From NCBI RefSeq assembly GCF_006968745.1, contig NZ_CP030118.1:5926340-5990339 (forward strand): DNA of 64,000 nucleotides, written 5' to 3'. Positions 8,542 to 17,381 of this stretch are shown here, piece after piece (the stretch's first letter is position 1; each line of letters opens with the position of its first letter). Source of the DNA: Brasilonema sennae CENA114. GTDB taxonomy: Bacteria > Cyanobacteriota > Cyanobacteriia > Cyanobacteriales > Nostocaceae. A model generated the notes under the pieces. It saw only the letters and a program-made list of their open reading frames with translations. It made no database searches and had not been told where the DNA came from. The position numbers and the translations under genes are program-made.

Positions 8542-9228
8542 ATGCCTGCTATTTACGGCACCATCTACAATGACAACGATACCTACGGTCCAGATGGTAA
8601 CTTCCACTCATCAATAAATGGCACTGACCAAGCCGACATTTCCATCTTTGGCAAAGAAGGCGACGACATAATCTACGGTCGAGGAGGTGGCGACATAATC
8701 GATGCCGGATCTGGCAACGACACTGTGTATGGCGGTGACGGTAATGACACGATCTTGGGTCGTACAGGTAATGACGTTCTATACGGTGATAATGGCGACG
8801 ATGTTCTGTTTGGAGAGGCAGACAACGATAAACTATATGGCGGGGCTGGCAACGACATCCTGTGGGGCGGAGATGGAGATGATCGTCTTGATGGTTATGC
8901 AACCACCGGCACGGAATATGACACCTTAAAAGGTGAAGCAGGGTCTGACGTTTTCGTTCTTGGTGGCTGGTGGGGAGTCTCCTACCAAGGATATGGCTAC
9001 GCTACCATTACGGACTTCAATGGCGCATATGATTGGATAGAAGTCCCTGGCAATGCTAATACACAATCATACAATGGTATCTCCTACTCACTTGGCACGG
9101 GCAACTGGGAAGGTAGTTCCGCTACAGATACCCTTATTTACTATGGGGCTCAGACGCCTGAAAATGTGATTGCTGTTGTGCAAGACACGACCGACGTGAA
9201 CTTTTCACGGGACTTCAGATTCGTCTAG
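8542..9228 (+). CDS. RTX calcium-binding secreted protein (copy 1)
   Basis: This 228-residue protein has a block of RTX nonapeptides (about residues 38-115), such as GGDGNDTIL, GGAGNDILW and GGDGDDRLD, which form a calcium-binding beta roll. A C-terminal domain follows (YATITDFNG..DWIEV, TDTLIYYG, then AVVQDTTDV and RDFRFV). The last part is shared with the RTX protein at 10522 and probably contains the type I secretion signal. No Sec signal is present. A strong ribosome binding site (AAGGAGA) precedes the ATG, as in the second RTX gene. The C39-like/HlyD exporter at 11.7-16.4 kb is the obvious transporter (inference). No enzymatic domain is visible. Confidence 0.9.
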   Translation: MPAIYGTIYNDNDTYGPDGNFHSSINGTDQADISIFGKEGDDIIYGRGGGDIIDAGSGNDTVYGGDGNDTILGRTGNDVLYGDNGDDVLFGEADNDKLYGGAGNDILWGGDGDDRLDGYATTGTEYDTLKGEAGSDVFVLGGWWGVSYQGYGYATITDFNGAYDWIEVPGNANTQSYNGISYSLGTGNWEGSSATDTLIYYGAQTPENVIAVVQDTTDVNFSRDFRFV

Positions 9229-9300
9229 ACAGAACTGTTGTGGAGGATTGAATTTGTATGCATCTTACGAGTTCTAGCTGCAACTAAGGATGACTCTGTA

Positions 9301-9330
9301 GATGTAGATTGGGGCTTCCCAATCTACATC
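9301..9330. terminator. 3' hairpin after RTX gene 1
   Basis: A perfect 13-bp inverted repeat, GATGTAGATTGGG and CCCAATCTACATC with a 4-nt loop, lies about 70 bp after the stop codon. No T tract follows. A nearly identical hairpin follows the second RTX gene, so it is either a transcript-end structure or a duplicated repeat. Confidence 0.55.
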
Positions 9331-9540
9331 TATGAAATCTACATCTTTGACCCACCATGCAAAATAATTACTGTACAACTGCTCTTAAACTGAGTTGCAT
9401 AAGTGCTGAATTAAACCAGTCACCTCCTTCGCTTAATTCATAAGGTACGGCATTCGCACAGTGAGAAATTAAGAACCCCACGTATAAATCCGGGGGCTTA
9501 AATCCGGATCTTGCTTACAAAATTGAGAAGCTAAGCAGAT

Positions 9541-10245
9541 ATGACAACAGTTTTACAACTTGGGAAACGAACAATTACAGCTGAGGAAGTCATTCCACTG
9601 CTAACCAGCTACCAAATGCTGCCCCAATTGTTGCGTGAGAGTATTATTGACCAAGCCATTGCTCGTATCGAATGCACTCCTGAAGAAACGGCTGTTGGTT
9701 ACCACCAATTTTATCAGCAAAATCAACTAACCTCAGACATTCAACAACAAGCTTGGTTAGAGCGTTATTGCAACAGCCAAAATGACTTAGGAGAAGCCTT
9801 GATTGTGCGGATGCTGAAAATTGAAAAATTTAAGCGCGCGACTTGGGGTAACAAACTAGAATCTTACTTTTTACAACGCAAAGGGCAATTAGACCAAGTT
9901 GTCTATTCTTTGATTCGGATTAAAGATAAAGGTATTGCCGAAGAACTTTACTTTCGCCTTCAAGAACGAGAGCAGACGTTTGCCGAACTGGCTTACGAAT
10001 ACTCACAAGGTTCAGAAGCTCAAACTGGTGGAATTATTGGTCCAGTTGAACTAGGCACTATTCACCCAAAACTGGCTCAATTGCTTTCAATTAGTCAACC
10101 TGGTCAACTTTGGTCTCCCATGCCCTTGGAAGAATGGCTGTTGATTGTACGCCTCGAAAAATTGATTCCAGCACAGTTGAATGATTCTATGCGTCGAAGA
10201 TTACTTCGTGAACTTTTTGAGGGCTGGTTACAACAGCAGTTATGA
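9541..10245 (+). CDS. Parvulin-type peptidyl-prolyl isomerase (copy 2)
   Basis: This 234-residue paralogue of the gene at 7624 has the same helical N-terminal part and PpiC-like domain (FAELAYEYSQGSEAQTGG). Differences such as S22T, AF to VG near residue 52 and T to I near 128 fall in the first 140 codons. From about 9970 to 10240 the DNA matches copy 1 almost base for base, which points to recent duplication or gene conversion. It sits between two RTX genes. The block at 9393-9420 and the bases just upstream of the ATG are also shared with other units of the array. Confidence 0.85.
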   Translation: MTTVLQLGKRTITAEEVIPLLTSYQMLPQLLRESIIDQAIARIECTPEETAVGYHQFYQQNQLTSDIQQQAWLERYCNSQNDLGEALIVRMLKIEKFKRATWGNKLESYFLQRKGQLDQVVYSLIRIKDKGIAEELYFRLQEREQTFAELAYEYSQGSEAQTGGIIGPVELGTIHPKLAQLLSISQPGQLWSPMPLEEWLLIVRLEKLIPAQLNDSMRRRLLRELFEGWLQQQL

Positions 10246-10289
10246 AGCAGCTATTTGATGTTTGAGTTGAGTGAAATATAAAGTATTGC

Positions 10290-10486
10290 GCAGCGCGAAT
10301 ATTCACTGCGCTTTGCATTAGTAATCTCTCAATTATTACTTTGAGTAAACAACCAGAATTGACAGCTTTTTTTACAAAAATTTATTCCTGTAATTTGATT
10401 GAAATTTTGCAGAAAACCATAGCTTTTTCAGATGAGTTATAGACAGAAGCAGGGAAAAAACTTCACTCTCTGTTCAAATACCAACC
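10290..10486 (+). promoter_or_regulatory. Conserved leader, copy L4 (extended)
   Basis: Fourth copy of the leader before the second RTX gene. Its upstream extension (CACTGCGCTTTGCATTAGTA) matches that of copy L1, although their downstream genes are unrelated. The core AGTTATAGACAGAAG and the CTGTTCAAATACCAAC tail are conserved. Pairing of ACAGA with TCTGT is shorter than in L3. Confidence 0.6.
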
Positions 10487-10521
10487 AGAATCATCACTTT
10501 AATAAATAAGGAGAAACTAAA

Positions 10522-11271
10522 ATGGCAGACATCAATGGCACTAATGGTTCTGAAACTCTATATGGCAGTGGGCATTCTGACCGTATTCTCGCCTACGACG
10601 GTAACGATACTGTTTTCGCTGACTGGGGTAACGACTATGTGGATGGCGGCGACGGCAACGACTACTTATACGGAGAGGGCGGTAACGATACCTTGTATGG
10701 CGGCTATGGAACTGACACGCTGCGTGGCGGAGATGGTGACGATTATCTTGATGGCGGCACCCCGTCTGCATATGACACCAGTAATGATTACCTCTATGGC
10801 GACAAAGGCAATGACTACTTGCTAGGAGGTTACGGTAATGACAGCCTCCACGGTGGAGATGATAACGATACTCTGGTGGGCTACGATGGAAACGATTTTT
10901 TGTATGGAGATACAGGTAACGACACCTTATATGGTGGAAATGGAGATGATTATATTAGGGGTACCAGTGGATTTGCAAGTAGTCCTGAATATGACACTTT
11001 AACAGGTGGAGCTGGATCTGATACTTTCAGTCTTGCTAATGCATTTCGCGATGTATTGTACCAAGATGATGGCTATGCCACCATTACAGACTGGGAGTCG
11101 CAATACGATTACATCGAAGCTGGTGGCACTTCTAGCCAGTACTCACTCCGACAAGAAAACTTAGCTGGCGGTTCCGCCCTAGATACTGGGATTTACTACA
11201 ACAATAACTTACTTGCTATCGTGCAAGACTCAACCGACGTGTACATTGGAAGGGATTTCAGATTTGTCTAG
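10522..11271 (+). CDS. RTX calcium-binding secreted protein (copy 2)
   Basis: This 249-residue protein has more than eight RTX repeats (GGDGNDYLY, GGYGTDTLR, GGDGDDYLD, GGYGNDSLH, GGNGDDYIR) spanning about residues 10-150. The C-terminal domain is homologous to that of the RTX protein at 8542 (YATITDWES..DYIEA, AIVQDSTDV, RDFRFV). The start has the same AAGGAGA ribosome binding site. It is the last substrate-type gene of the array and faces the convergent HlyD gene. The shared C-terminus is the best candidate for the export signal; function outside the cell is unknown (calcium-binding surface or matrix protein is likely). Confidence 0.9.
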   Translation: MADINGTNGSETLYGSGHSDRILAYDGNDTVFADWGNDYVDGGDGNDYLYGEGGNDTLYGGYGTDTLRGGDGDDYLDGGTPSAYDTSNDYLYGDKGNDYLLGGYGNDSLHGGDDNDTLVGYDGNDFLYGDTGNDTLYGGNGDDYIRGTSGFASSPEYDTLTGGAGSDTFSLANAFRDVLYQDDGYATITDWESQYDYIEAGGTSSQYSLRQENLAGGSALDTGIYYNNNLLAIVQDSTDVYIGRDFRFV

Positions 11272-11342
11272 ATGGCGCTGTTTTGCTCGATTGCATTTGC
11301 AAATTCGTATGAATCATAGCCGTAACTTAAGATGATTTTATT

Positions 11343-11372
11343 GATGTAGGTTGGGAGTTCCCAATCTACATC
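11343..11372. terminator. 3' hairpin after RTX gene 2
   Basis: A 14-bp stem with one G-T pair (GATGTAGGTTGGGA with TCCCAATCTACATC) lies about 70 bp after the stop codon. It is homologous to the hairpin at 9301-9330 and in the same relative position. Confidence 0.55.
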
Positions 11373-11470
11373 AATAGTTGTGTGGGGAGTTTCAGCAGTG
11401 TAATTACTCCCACTCAATGACAAGACAAACACATTTCAAAATATTGAAGAAGAAGTCAGAATTCAGAATC

Positions 11471-11637
11471 CAGGAGTCAGAATCACCTTCGTTGGGGATT
11501 CAAACCCCAACCAACTGCAGACAACGCCAGATAGCTACGGAGGGAAACCCTCCTGCAGTACTGGCTCCCGTGTAGACGGTGGGGATTTAGATCACATCAC
11601 GAATCCGCCAGTCGTACAGGAGCCATTCTGACTCCTG
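11471..11637. repeat. MITE-like repeat with 13-bp inverted ends
   Basis: The segment is bounded by CAGGAGTCAGAAT (11471-11483) and its inverse ATTCTGACTCCTG (11625-11637). Inside lies a GC-rich module (ACGCCAGATAGCTACGGAGG, then a TGCAGTACTGGCTCC part) that also occurs near 23125-23177 in inverse orientation and at 57490. The remaining intergenic sequence up to the HlyD gene shows only short GACTCCT tandem repeats. A 65-codon frame over this segment is rejected as repeat-derived. Confidence 0.6.
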
Positions 11638-11716
11638 ACTCCTGACTCCTGAGTTCTTTTGTTAAAAATGTGTTTCTCTTGATCAACGCGCTCCCCAGTT
11701 GTCAATCCTAGGAAAA

Positions 11717-13267
11717 TCATCTTATAGACTTCATATTATCAACTTCCTTCGCAAACAAATCCGTAAAAATGCTAATAACAGTGCGATTCCTTACTTTAAT
11801 ATTCGCACTAACTGACATTCCTGATTGCAGAGGTAATTCCCGATTCTTCATCATCAAAGATTGACGCTCTAAGCGAATTTTAGCAGGAAAAGTGTAAACT
11901 TTACGGATTTCATCTGGTGGTAGTGCATCAGAACCAATCGAAACTAATTCACCTTTGATATCACCAAATTCACTAAAAGGAAAAGAGTCAATTCTCACAT
12001 CCACTTTCATTCCCTCTTTCACAAAACCGATATCTTTATTAGTAATAAAGACCTTTGCCATCAAACCATCGTTAGGCACAATTTTGAGAACTGGTTGAGT
12101 AGAATTAGCTACAAAACCCGGAAAACGAGCTTGTAAATCAAAAACAATTCCATCGGCAGAAGAGCGGATTTCTTGATATTGTAAAGTGACTTGTGATTGA
12201 CTGATTTGACTGTCGATTTCAGCAATCTTCTTTTCATTTTCGAGAATTGCCTTATTCAACTCGCTATCTATTTGAGCAATTTGTTTTTCATTGTCAGCAA
12301 TTTTAGTTAACAAATCCTTTTTAGCAGCGACAATTGTATTTTGCAGCTTTTCTTTTGATTGAGCGATCGCAAACCGTAAACGCGCTTGTTCTTCCATCAG
12401 CCGTTCCACATCTGCTTGATGTGTACGTACTTCCTGTTGTTGCTTAAGCAGTTGCACACGAGCAATTGCCCCTTCTTTGACAACAGATTCAAGATTATTA
12501 AGAATAGTTTGATTCACAGATCGAATATCTTGAGCAGAAGATAGCTGAGCTTGATTTTCGCCGAGTTGTTTTTCTGATTGTTCAATTGCTAACTTGTCAG
12601 CTGCAATCCGAGATTTTAGTTCCGCTTGACTAAATTGCAAGCGAGCTTGTTCCTCCGGCGTGAGGTTTATGCTTTGAGATATCCCACTCAGTTGAAGTCG
12701 GTAAAGTCGATTTTCTGCACTAAGTGCGGCTCGGCTTTTGGCGAGAGATTCTAATCCTGGAGGTAGTTTGAGTTGAGTGATTGATTGCTCGTTGACAGAT
12801 GGAGCATTCTGCCCATTGATTTGGGTACGGTAAAATTGATTTTCCTGGATCAATGTAGTCCGAATTTTTTTGAAAGATTTCAGTTGAGCTTGCGCCGCTG
12901 TTGAATCTAGCCTCAAAAGCAAATCGCCACGGCTGACTTTTTGCCCATCCTTAACATAGACTGTTTTAACTACCCCATTTACAGGAGCTTGTACTTCCTT
13001 AACAGTTTCTTGTGGTTCCAGTTTGCCTTGGGTAGGAATTGCTTCCTCTATTTTCGCGACATTTGCCCAAATGACAGCAGAGGTTGTCACCGCCATCAAT
13101 CCCCAGACGACAGCTCGTGACCAAAAAGGTGATTGTTGTAAGACAACAGATGGAGTAAACTTGCTACTATCAACAGGGAATTTTATCGGTACTTTCACTT
13201 CATTTGGAAGTGCTCTCGGTGTAGAGATAGTTGCTTGTTGAAGATTGCGCCCATTGTATTCACTCAT
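11717..13267 (-). CDS. HlyD-family periplasmic adaptor of a type I secretion system
   Basis: This 516-residue protein has a single N-terminal membrane helix (about residues 53-72: VVWGLMAVTTSAVIW). A biotinyl-lipoyl-like half motif follows (VQAPVNGVVKTVYVKDGQKV). Next come long coiled-coil helices (about 170-370, rich in Gln, Glu and Lys), the second lipoyl half (IRSSADGIVFDL) and a C-terminal beta barrel. It links an inner-membrane ABC exporter to an outer-membrane TolC-type channel, which is not encoded here. It lies 135 bp downstream of the ABC transporter on the same strand, so both are probably one operon. Its neighbours on the other strand are the RTX cargo candidates. Confidence 0.93.
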   Translation of the reverse strand: MSEYNGRNLQQATISTPRALPNEVKVPIKFPVDSSKFTPSVVLQQSPFWSRAVVWGLMAVTTSAVIWANVAKIEEAIPTQGKLEPQETVKEVQAPVNGVVKTVYVKDGQKVSRGDLLLRLDSTAAQAQLKSFKKIRTTLIQENQFYRTQINGQNAPSVNEQSITQLKLPPGLESLAKSRAALSAENRLYRLQLSGISQSINLTPEEQARLQFSQAELKSRIAADKLAIEQSEKQLGENQAQLSSAQDIRSVNQTILNNLESVVKEGAIARVQLLKQQQEVRTHQADVERLMEEQARLRFAIAQSKEKLQNTIVAAKKDLLTKIADNEKQIAQIDSELNKAILENEKKIAEIDSQISQSQVTLQYQEIRSSADGIVFDLQARFPGFVANSTQPVLKIVPNDGLMAKVFITNKDIGFVKEGMKVDVRIDSFPFSEFGDIKGELVSIGSDALPPDEIRKVYTFPAKIRLERQSLMMKNRELPLQSGMSVSANIKVRNRTVISIFTDLFAKEVDNMKSIR

Positions 13268-13357
13268 GGCTATCCTCTTGTTTGAATTTTGTTAGTGCAG
13301 CGTGCCCGGAGGGCATATTTTGAATTTTGAATTGGGATTTCGTGGGGGACTTAAACC

Positions 13358-13403
13358 AGTGAACAGTGAACAGTGAACAGTGAAACTGATAACTGATAAC
13401 TGT
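13358..13403. repeat. Short tandem repeat between exporter genes
   Basis: A run of AGTGAAC-type heptamers (four units) is followed by ACTGATA units. It fills the gap between the ABC gene stop and the HlyD gene. The same two unit types recur near 45890 and 46300. Confidence 0.6.
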
Positions 13404-16400
13404 TAAAGTTGTGTTTCTTGCTGCTGATAAAGGCAGTAATAACGACCTCTTTGAGCCATCAGTTGTGCGTGAGTTCCTTGTTCCACAGCTGCTCCTTTAT
13501 CGAGCAGCAAAATGACATCAGCATGTTTGACAGTGCTTAAACGATGGGTAATGAAAAAGACCGTACGCCCCTGGAACGCTTTTGCTAAATTGAGGCATAC
13601 CTGCCGTTCAGAATGGTAATCTAGGGCACTGGTGGCTTCGTCGAGAACGAGTAAATGGGGGTTTTGTAAAACTGTACGAGCGATCGCAATTCGCTGTCGT
13701 TGTCCTCCAGATAAAGCTGAACCTCTCTCCCCGACTCTGGTGTTATAGCCATTCGGCAAAGACATAATAAAATCATGGGCAGCAGCAATTTTAGCAGCCT
13801 CAATAATTTCTTCTGTTGTGGCATCTGGATTTGTCAGGGCAATATTTTCCTGTACAGTACCATCAAACAAGAGTGAGTCCTGAAGCACCATCCCTATCTG
13901 ACGGCGCAGGGAATAAAGTTCTACCTTGGCAATGTCATAGTCATCAATGAGAATTCTGCCGGACTCAATGTCATAAAGTCGAGGTAAAAGCTTCATCAAG
14001 GTGCTTTTACCAGAACCACTCTGTCCGACAATGCCAACAAACTGTCCAGGTGTAAAATCGAGGTTAATATTCACAAGCTGAAGGGGACCACTGGGGTTAA
14101 AGCGAAACGAGACATTTTCATACGTGACAGCGCCTTTGATGGCAGGCATAGGAATGTTATTGCGATCTGTTTCGTCAGCTTCAATGGGAGTATCCACAAT
14201 ATCGGCGAGGCGTTCTAGAGAGAGAGCCGTTTCTTGGAAGTTTTGCCACAGTTGGGTTAATCGTAGTAAAGGAGCAGTGACATAGCTGGCAATGATGCGG
14301 AAGGCGATGAGTTGTCCTAGGCTTAGTTGTCCCTGAAGTACTAAGTAAGATCCCATCCACAGGATTAATAAACCAGAAACTTGGTTGAGAAAATGGCTAG
14401 TGGCACTGGCAGTCGTGGAAGTGATCACAGTTTGAAAACCAGCAGTCACATACTGACTGTAGTGTTCTTGCCATTGCCAGCGCGATCGCAACTCAATATT
14501 TTGTGCTTTCACGGTTTGGATACCTGACAGCACCTCCACCAAATAGGACTGAGTTTGGGCATTACGCACAGCTTTCTCTCGCAGTTGTCGTCGCACAATC
14601 GGGGAAACCAACGCCGTGAGCAGTGCAAACAAGGGAACAGTTGCCAAAGCCACAAGAGTCATCAGCCAACTGTAAACCATCATCACCAAAATGTAGATGA
14701 GGGAAAAAACCGCATCTAACACCACAGTTAAAGCAGTTCCTGTTAGGAATGAACGAATATTTTCGAGTTCATTCGCTCTTGTTGCGAGTTCTCCTACAGG
14801 TCGTCTTTCAAAATAGCGCAAGGGTAGACGCAACAGATGGTCAATAATTTCTGATCCTAAAGTCAGGTCAATCCGGTTAGTCGTATCGACAAATAAATAA
14901 GTACGGAGACTCGTTAAAAGCCCTTCAAAAACAGCTAGAATTAACAGCAAAATTCCCATAACATGCAAAGTATCAAAGCTGTTTTGAATAATGACTTTAT
15001 CAATAATCACCTGGATAATTAAAGGATTCGCTAAAGTAAAGATTTGGACAAAAAATGAAGCAAGCAGGACTTCAAAAAGAACTTTGCGGTATTTAAAAAG
15101 AGAAGGGATAAACCAACGTAAACTAAACCGCTGCTTAGGAGTAGATTTGGTAGGTTTAAGCAGCAATACTTGACCTTCATCACCCCAGTTTTCGATAAAC
15201 TTGGCTGGCTTTTGCTGCACAATGCCACTTTCCGGTATTGCAAGTATCAGCTTTTGTTCGCTGATTTCGTAAAGGATTGCGAAACTATCCTGCCAGCGAA
15301 TGATGGCTGGAGCTTGCAATCTTGTCACAGCTGATGCTGGAATATGGATTAATTGAGCATTTAACCCCATTAATTCAGCCACAGCACCGCATAGTTGTAA
15401 CGAAAGGCTTTGAGTGCGCTGAATCTGATTGTTGACGACTTTGCGAATCACATCTTGGCGAAAGGGAATGTGCCAATATTGACTCAGCATCTGGAAGCAA
15501 GCTAAAGTTGCCTCTACTGAACCTCTGCCGTGGATATAAGGATATTTGTGCGATGGCGATCGCCGAAGGCGGCGGCTTCCGCATCGCTCATCATCAGAAT
15601 CTATTTTTGCTACCAGCTTAGGAGGACGCTTCGGTCCTAATGGTATATCTTCCAGCGATAAATTTTTTTCTAAATTTCTCTGTGTTGATTCTTCTGTGCT
15701 TCTAGAAGCTTTTGGAGAAAGAGTTGCTTTTGGGATACCCACCAAGCGAACCGCACTCTTCTTATCAGAGACGTTTAATTGGGTTGGTCCATCCTTTAGT
15801 TGTAAGCGACTTCCCACAGGAAGATTCTTCAGCTTTCCACCACTGACAAACCAGACTAGATTGGAGTCTAGTTGTTTTAGAAGAGTTTTGCCCTGTGGAA
15901 GGGTGAAAACAACTGCTTCCTTTAAGACTTTGAAAGTCAGTTCTTTAATATCGGATGCACCAGAGGAAAGCAGTATAACTTTGCTATCAGCTTGCTGCGC
16001 CAGTTCAGCACCCAATAGCTCAAAAACTTCGCTCACACTACAGCGATTCTCAAAGCCTTTTGCAAAAGTAGGGTTATGTTTTAGCAGGTCTAAAAACTCT
16101 GTCGCTTCTAAAGTTAAACAGATTGTTTCAGTAGAGGCAATGACCGTCTCACAAGGAATCCCTCGTAGCAAGCTAGTCCAACCTAGGATGTCTCCTTTTT
16201 TAAGTAATTGTAGTGTCACAGGCGTCTGGGTGTGAGGAGCGTAACTTAATAGGCGTGCTTGTCCTTCGTAGAGAATGGATATTTGAGCTGGTATGTGTTC
16301 GGGCAGGAGAATTGTCTGACCCATGCTGTAGCGCAAAAGCTGTACTTTTTCGCCTAATTTTGTTAGGGTTGCTGTTGGCAATTGATCGAATGGGAATAAT

Positions 16401-16441
16401 TCAGCCAAAAAATCGTGAATAGTAGTTTTGGTGTAAGTCAT
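13403..16441 (-). CDS. Type I secretion ABC transporter with cNMP-binding and degenerate C39-like domains
   Basis: This 1012-residue protein has an N-terminal cyclic-nucleotide-binding-like domain (about 1-145), a linker, a C39-peptidase-like domain (about 310-430), six membrane helices (about 460-730) and an ATPase domain (about 770-1005). The ATPase has Walker A GQSGSGKST, signature LSGGQRQR and Walker B LLVLDEATSALD. In the C39-like domain the usual catalytic DCG-type cysteine position reads VEATLAC and the usual catalytic His region reads WQDSFAIL. Both key residues therefore appear lost, as in HlyB-type transporters that move RTX proteins without cleaving a leader. The architecture also resembles cyanobacterial HetC-type exporters. 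It is upstream of, and probably co-transcribed with, the HlyD gene. Ligand binding by the cNMP domain is untested. Confidence 0.92.
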   Translation of the reverse strand: MTYTKTTIHDFLAELFPFDQLPTATLTKLGEKVQLLRYSMGQTILLPEHIPAQISILYEGQARLLSYAPHTQTPVTLQLLKKGDILGWTSLLRGIPCETVIASTETICLTLEATEFLDLLKHNPTFAKGFENRCSVSEVFELLGAELAQQADSKVILLSSGASDIKELTFKVLKEAVVFTLPQGKTLLKQLDSNLVWFVSGGKLKNLPVGSRLQLKDGPTQLNVSDKKSAVRLVGIPKATLSPKASRSTEESTQRNLEKNLSLEDIPLGPKRPPKLVAKIDSDDERCGSRRLRRSPSHKYPYIHGRGSVEATLACFQMLSQYWHIPFRQDVIRKVVNNQIQRTQSLSLQLCGAVAELMGLNAQLIHIPASAVTRLQAPAIIRWQDSFAILYEISEQKLILAIPESGIVQQKPAKFIENWGDEGQVLLLKPTKSTPKQRFSLRWFIPSLFKYRKVLFEVLLASFFVQIFTLANPLIIQVIIDKVIIQNSFDTLHVMGILLLILAVFEGLLTSLRTYLFVDTTNRIDLTLGSEIIDHLLRLPLRYFERRPVGELATRANELENIRSFLTGTALTVVLDAVFSLIYILVMMVYSWLMTLVALATVPLFALLTALVSPIVRRQLREKAVRNAQTQSYLVEVLSGIQTVKAQNIELRSRWQWQEHYSQYVTAGFQTVITSTTASATSHFLNQVSGLLILWMGSYLVLQGQLSLGQLIAFRIIASYVTAPLLRLTQLWQNFQETALSLERLADIVDTPIEADETDRNNIPMPAIKGAVTYENVSFRFNPSGPLQLVNINLDFTPGQFVGIVGQSGSGKSTLMKLLPRLYDIESGRILIDDYDIAKVELYSLRRQIGMVLQDSLLFDGTVQENIALTNPDATTEEIIEAAKIAAAHDFIMSLPNGYNTRVGERGSALSGGQRQRIAIARTVLQNPHLLVLDEATSALDYHSERQVCLNLAKAFQGRTVFFITHRLSTVKHADVILLLDKGAAVEQGTHAQLMAQRGRYYCLYQQQETQL

Positions 16442-17381
16442 AAATGCTGAAGTTAGAGCAAGCTGATAAAAGACGATGCACTTCTGTTACTAACAGATAG
16501 CAAATCTTCTATAACTCACTTCTCAGCTACAGATTTTATGCAGAACCACGCTTTTTATTACAAATATTTACAGTTATTCTGCTCAAGCTAGAAGACAGAT
16601 TCTTCGTTTCTCCAAGTGTGTAACAGGTGTCTTACTTGAGCTAAATCCAATCCGCTACTACGCTCAAGAAGATGATAAATCTTTATAATCTGCAAGACTT
16701 ATCCCTTGCTTTTACCCTGAACTTAAAGTCGAGAAATCATGCAAAATGACAAAACTTGACACAAAACAGGTGTATTGAGAGATGGTGCGCTGACAGTGTA
16801 TAAAACTTATCTGCAATTTGTGAGTGAATGAACTGTAGCAATTTTACACAAAAGTAATAAGCTCATTGCTTATGGTTTTAGAAACCACAGATGTATGACT
16901 CTTAAAATTTACCATTTTAATCAAGAAGGAATACAATAGAAAGAACAGATTGCATTCAGCATACCGTTGCCTATTGCTGAACATACAGCACATTGCAAGT
17001 AATTGAAATACAATACTGAGGTCTAAAAGCCAGACTATAAGCCTTTTTTACTTCTGACTTTCGACTTCTGATTTCTGTTCGCATAGCGTGTCCGCAAGAC
17101 ATATTCTGCTGTAGTTCGTCGGACATATAGCATGTGAAAGCATTCAGGAACTATTTTATAATATTTGCGTCATATATATCTTTCGTTACTTTTCATTAAA
17201 GCAGATAAACGATATAAGAATTAAAGAGGAACAATTGCACCTTCTTACCGTCGTACAAGTCACTTTCCACTCGGAATATGCCTACTGATAGGTTTAAAAA
17301 GAGCTAGAAACAATCTCAGTAACAGCACGTCTCATACATTAAGAACTCATACATTAAGAAAAAGAACAAAAGGACTTTACA
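16442..17381. other. Long AT-rich intergenic region
   Basis: About 940 bp hold the divergent promoters of the exporter operon and of the exported protein at 17382. No gene is supported. A short GC-rich repeat fragment (GCATAGCGTGTCCGCAAGAC, near 17082-17101) belongs to the dispersed repeat family of this genome. An ACAAAAGGAC ribosome binding site lies just before 17382. Confidence 0.5.

Noticed and set aside
8549..8902. Antisense frame of 117 codons within RTX gene 1 (and similar frames inside RTX gene 2)
   Set aside because: It is His/Arg/Cys-rich because it reads the Gly-Asp repeats backwards; it has no ribosome binding site and no protein-like pattern.
15546..16235. 229-codon frame opposite the ABC transporter
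   Set aside because: The minus-strand frame encodes a clear transporter with cNMP and C39-like domains; this is its shadow.
13403..16441. Active C39 bacteriocin-processing exporter for leader peptides
   Set aside because: The catalytic Cys and His positions appear replaced and no double-glycine leader peptide gene was found nearby.
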